Part shown: positions 62,692-64,000 of the stretch, one piece after another
Layout: each line of letters starts with the position of its first letter
Numbering within the stretch: the stretch's first letter is position 1
Assembly: GCA_036872755.1 (NCBI GenBank)
Contig: JAVHNS010000002.1
Location: forward strand, 558,001 to 622,000
Length of the DNA: 64,000 nucleotides
DNA from: Orbilia blumenaviensis
Taxonomy: Eukaryota > Ascomycota > Orbiliomycetes > Orbiliales > Orbiliaceae
Reading direction: 5' to 3'
The notes under the pieces: generated by a model
What the model saw: only the letters and a program-made list of their open reading frames with translations
What the model was told of the DNA's origin: nothing
Databases searched by the model: none
Position numbers and translations under genes: made by a program

Positions 62692-62750
62692 AGCTGGACG
62701 GTAAGTTCCACACCCGGATTTCAAACTCGGGACCACAAGGTTTTGTGGCG
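62692..62750 (-). other. tRNA-like 3' half, degenerate
   Basis: On the minus strand ccacaaaaccttgtgg can form an anticodon-type stem-loop and is followed by gtcccgagtttgaaatccgg, resembling a T-arm with internal B box but with stem mismatches. No matching acceptor or D-arm half is present upstream. It is best viewed as a tRNA or SINE relic, not a functional tRNA gene. Confidence 0.25.
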
Positions 62751-63650
62751 GTCTGCTATCTAGAAAGCTTATGTCCGCTATTAATGAGCTTCTGGAAGCG
62801 ACATTCATTGGGAAAACCACCAACCTTTCAAAAAATCCTTTTAGAGGGGCAAATTGTTCCCTATTGGTGGCTTTTCAGCCCTAGCTGTCAATGCAACGTC
62901 TGCCTCCGGTTTCTGCATGCCGTATATGCCCGAAAATAGTAATGCATGCTTTGCCTGTGGAGTAACATATCGCCCTGCCGTGTTTTGGACATATCAATTC
63001 CGGAGCCTTTTCTTTAGTGATTTCTGAGTTGGGACCTTTTTGTGTCACTATTACGACAGAACATAACATAAGTGTCTATATATGTTCCGAGATTTTAACG
63101 GTACGGCTGGCAATGAAATTTAATATATTCTCGTGATAACCTAGACTGCTAAAGCTGTTATCTTGTATTGATTGGTGCTTATCGCTGGTAGAACCTAGTC
63201 AGTGGTGCAGGTACAATTTTCCCCAGGAATTAGAAGTTTGGTCTAAGCAGTCATACAGGAATTACTGAACAATAATAACTAGTCCTAGAGTTGCCCCTGT
63301 TCTGATTTTTTAATGATGTAATTCACATGGACAGGCTACCGAGCGTTTCGGGAACTAAATATCACTAGTAAAAATTCGCATATAAACAAGAATATCGCCA
63401 TAATATAATCCAAATGAATAATGGATGGATATATATGTATATATATTGTATGTATATATTTAAGGATTTCAGTTCCGCGGTATATTATTGACAATTACTT
63501 AGTATTTGTGCTAGTAATTCTTGATACAAGTAAACTAACAATCCGGGATTCTTGTCATAATTACAAGTAATTATAATTCAATTCTACAATCAAGTTTATA
63601 AATATGATAGCCAAAATGTGTCAAAAGGATACATAAAACAACACCACGCA

Positions 63651-63678
63651 ATATACATATATACGTATATATGTATAT
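63651..63678. repeat. 28-bp perfect AT palindrome
   Basis: The left half atatacatatatac (63651-63664) is the exact reverse complement of gtatatatgtatat (63665-63678), with no spacer. Confidence 0.9.
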
Positions 63679-63804
63679 ATAATACCTAACGATGGTTACT
63701 TTCTTATTTGTAGCAGCAAATACACAATCTTATTGAAGAAGTCACGGTACTAGCAAGAAAGTGTGCAAGACTTTTCAAATAGACTGTATTATTTAATTAC
63801 TGGA

Positions 63805-63908
63805 GAAAAGTCGGACAGCTAGACAGCTAGACAGTTAGACAGCGAGAATTTTAGTGGCTACTTCTGACTGACGTCTGGCTGTCTGGCTGTCTGGCTCTCT
63901 GACTTTTC
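63805..63908. repeat. Imperfect inverted repeat with internal GACAG/CTGTC units
   Basis: The left arm at 63805-63834 (gaaaagtcggacagctagac...) matches the reverse complement of the right arm at about 63879-63908 at 26 of 30 positions. Three of the four mismatches are transitions. Each arm is itself built of short tandem units (agacagct left, ctgtctgg right). The interior is about 44 nt. G-rich direct repeats (ggcaggctggt) follow at 63930-63956. Confidence 0.75.
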
Positions 63909-64000
63909 TTCAGCCCCTGGCTAGGCAGGTGGGCAGGCTGGTGGCAGGCTGGTGGCCGAACATAATTATGAAAAATTAACACACTTATGCGTGGCTGAAC

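Larger units (their letters stand above)
62601..64000. other. AT-rich region with palindromes and inverted repeat
   Basis: High A+T with TATATA words, a tRNA-like 3'-half on the minus strand (about 62692-62750), a 28-bp perfect palindrome (63651-63678) and a 30-bp imperfect inverted repeat (63805-63908). The composition and structure suggest mobile-element debris; no coding sequence is seen. Confidence 0.45.

Overview
This is nuclear DNA of a filamentous ascomycete (Pezizomycotina). Protein genes are split by many short GT-AG introns (mostly 59-163 nt), there are long pyrimidine-rich leaders, and the recognisable products are fungal: a pH-signalling calpain PalB, a cAMP phosphodiesterase, a G-protein gamma subunit with a CAAX box, and a fungal rhodopsin-like membrane protein. 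The class cannot be fixed from sequence alone. The very low gene density (12 intact genes and one decayed gene in 64 kb) would suit a large, repeat-expanded genome. I see no bacterial operon, CRISPR array, rRNA, complete tRNA, intact transposon or biosynthetic gene cluster.

Layout. 0.5-3.3 kb: G-gamma subunit and a MYND zinc-finger protein, both on +. 3.3-14.4 kb: no recognisable gene, ending in a pyrimidine-rich leader. 14.4-16.9 kb: leucine-rich-repeat protein (+). 17-27.9 kb: gene-poor, AT-rich, then another pyrimidine-rich leader. 27.9-34.3 kb: a compact housekeeping island with protein phosphatase 1 (+), uracil phosphoribosyltransferase (-), an Rdx/selenoprotein-W-like redox protein (-) and, divergent from it, an SR-type splicing factor (+). 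34.3-44.2 kb: gene-poor. 44.2-55.6 kb: a second island with cAMP phosphodiesterase (+), PalB calpain (-), a peroxisomal-type adenine nucleotide carrier (+, head-to-head with PalB) and SAR1 GTPase (-). 56.7-59.6 kb: a probable decayed gene and a seven-helix rhodopsin-like protein, both on -. 59.6-64 kb: AT-rich, no gene, ending in an inverted-repeat structure.

Several genes belong to conserved signalling and cell-biology pathways: G protein and cAMP turnover (G-gamma, phosphodiesterase), PP1 dephosphorylation, alkaline-pH signalling (PalB), COPII vesicle budding (SAR1), pre-mRNA splicing (SR protein) and pyrimidine salvage (UPRT). Their linkage looks like ordinary genome order, not a functional cluster.

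All exon structures were built by hand from reading frame, splice signals and phase. The most instructive results are a 12-nt micro-exon in the UPRT gene, an Rdx-family gene whose exons are too short to stand out as single reading frames, a probable pseudogene at 56.7-57.9 kb, and an exact 12-mer (TGATGCATGATG) that recurs three times. I did not find a convincing new biological system.
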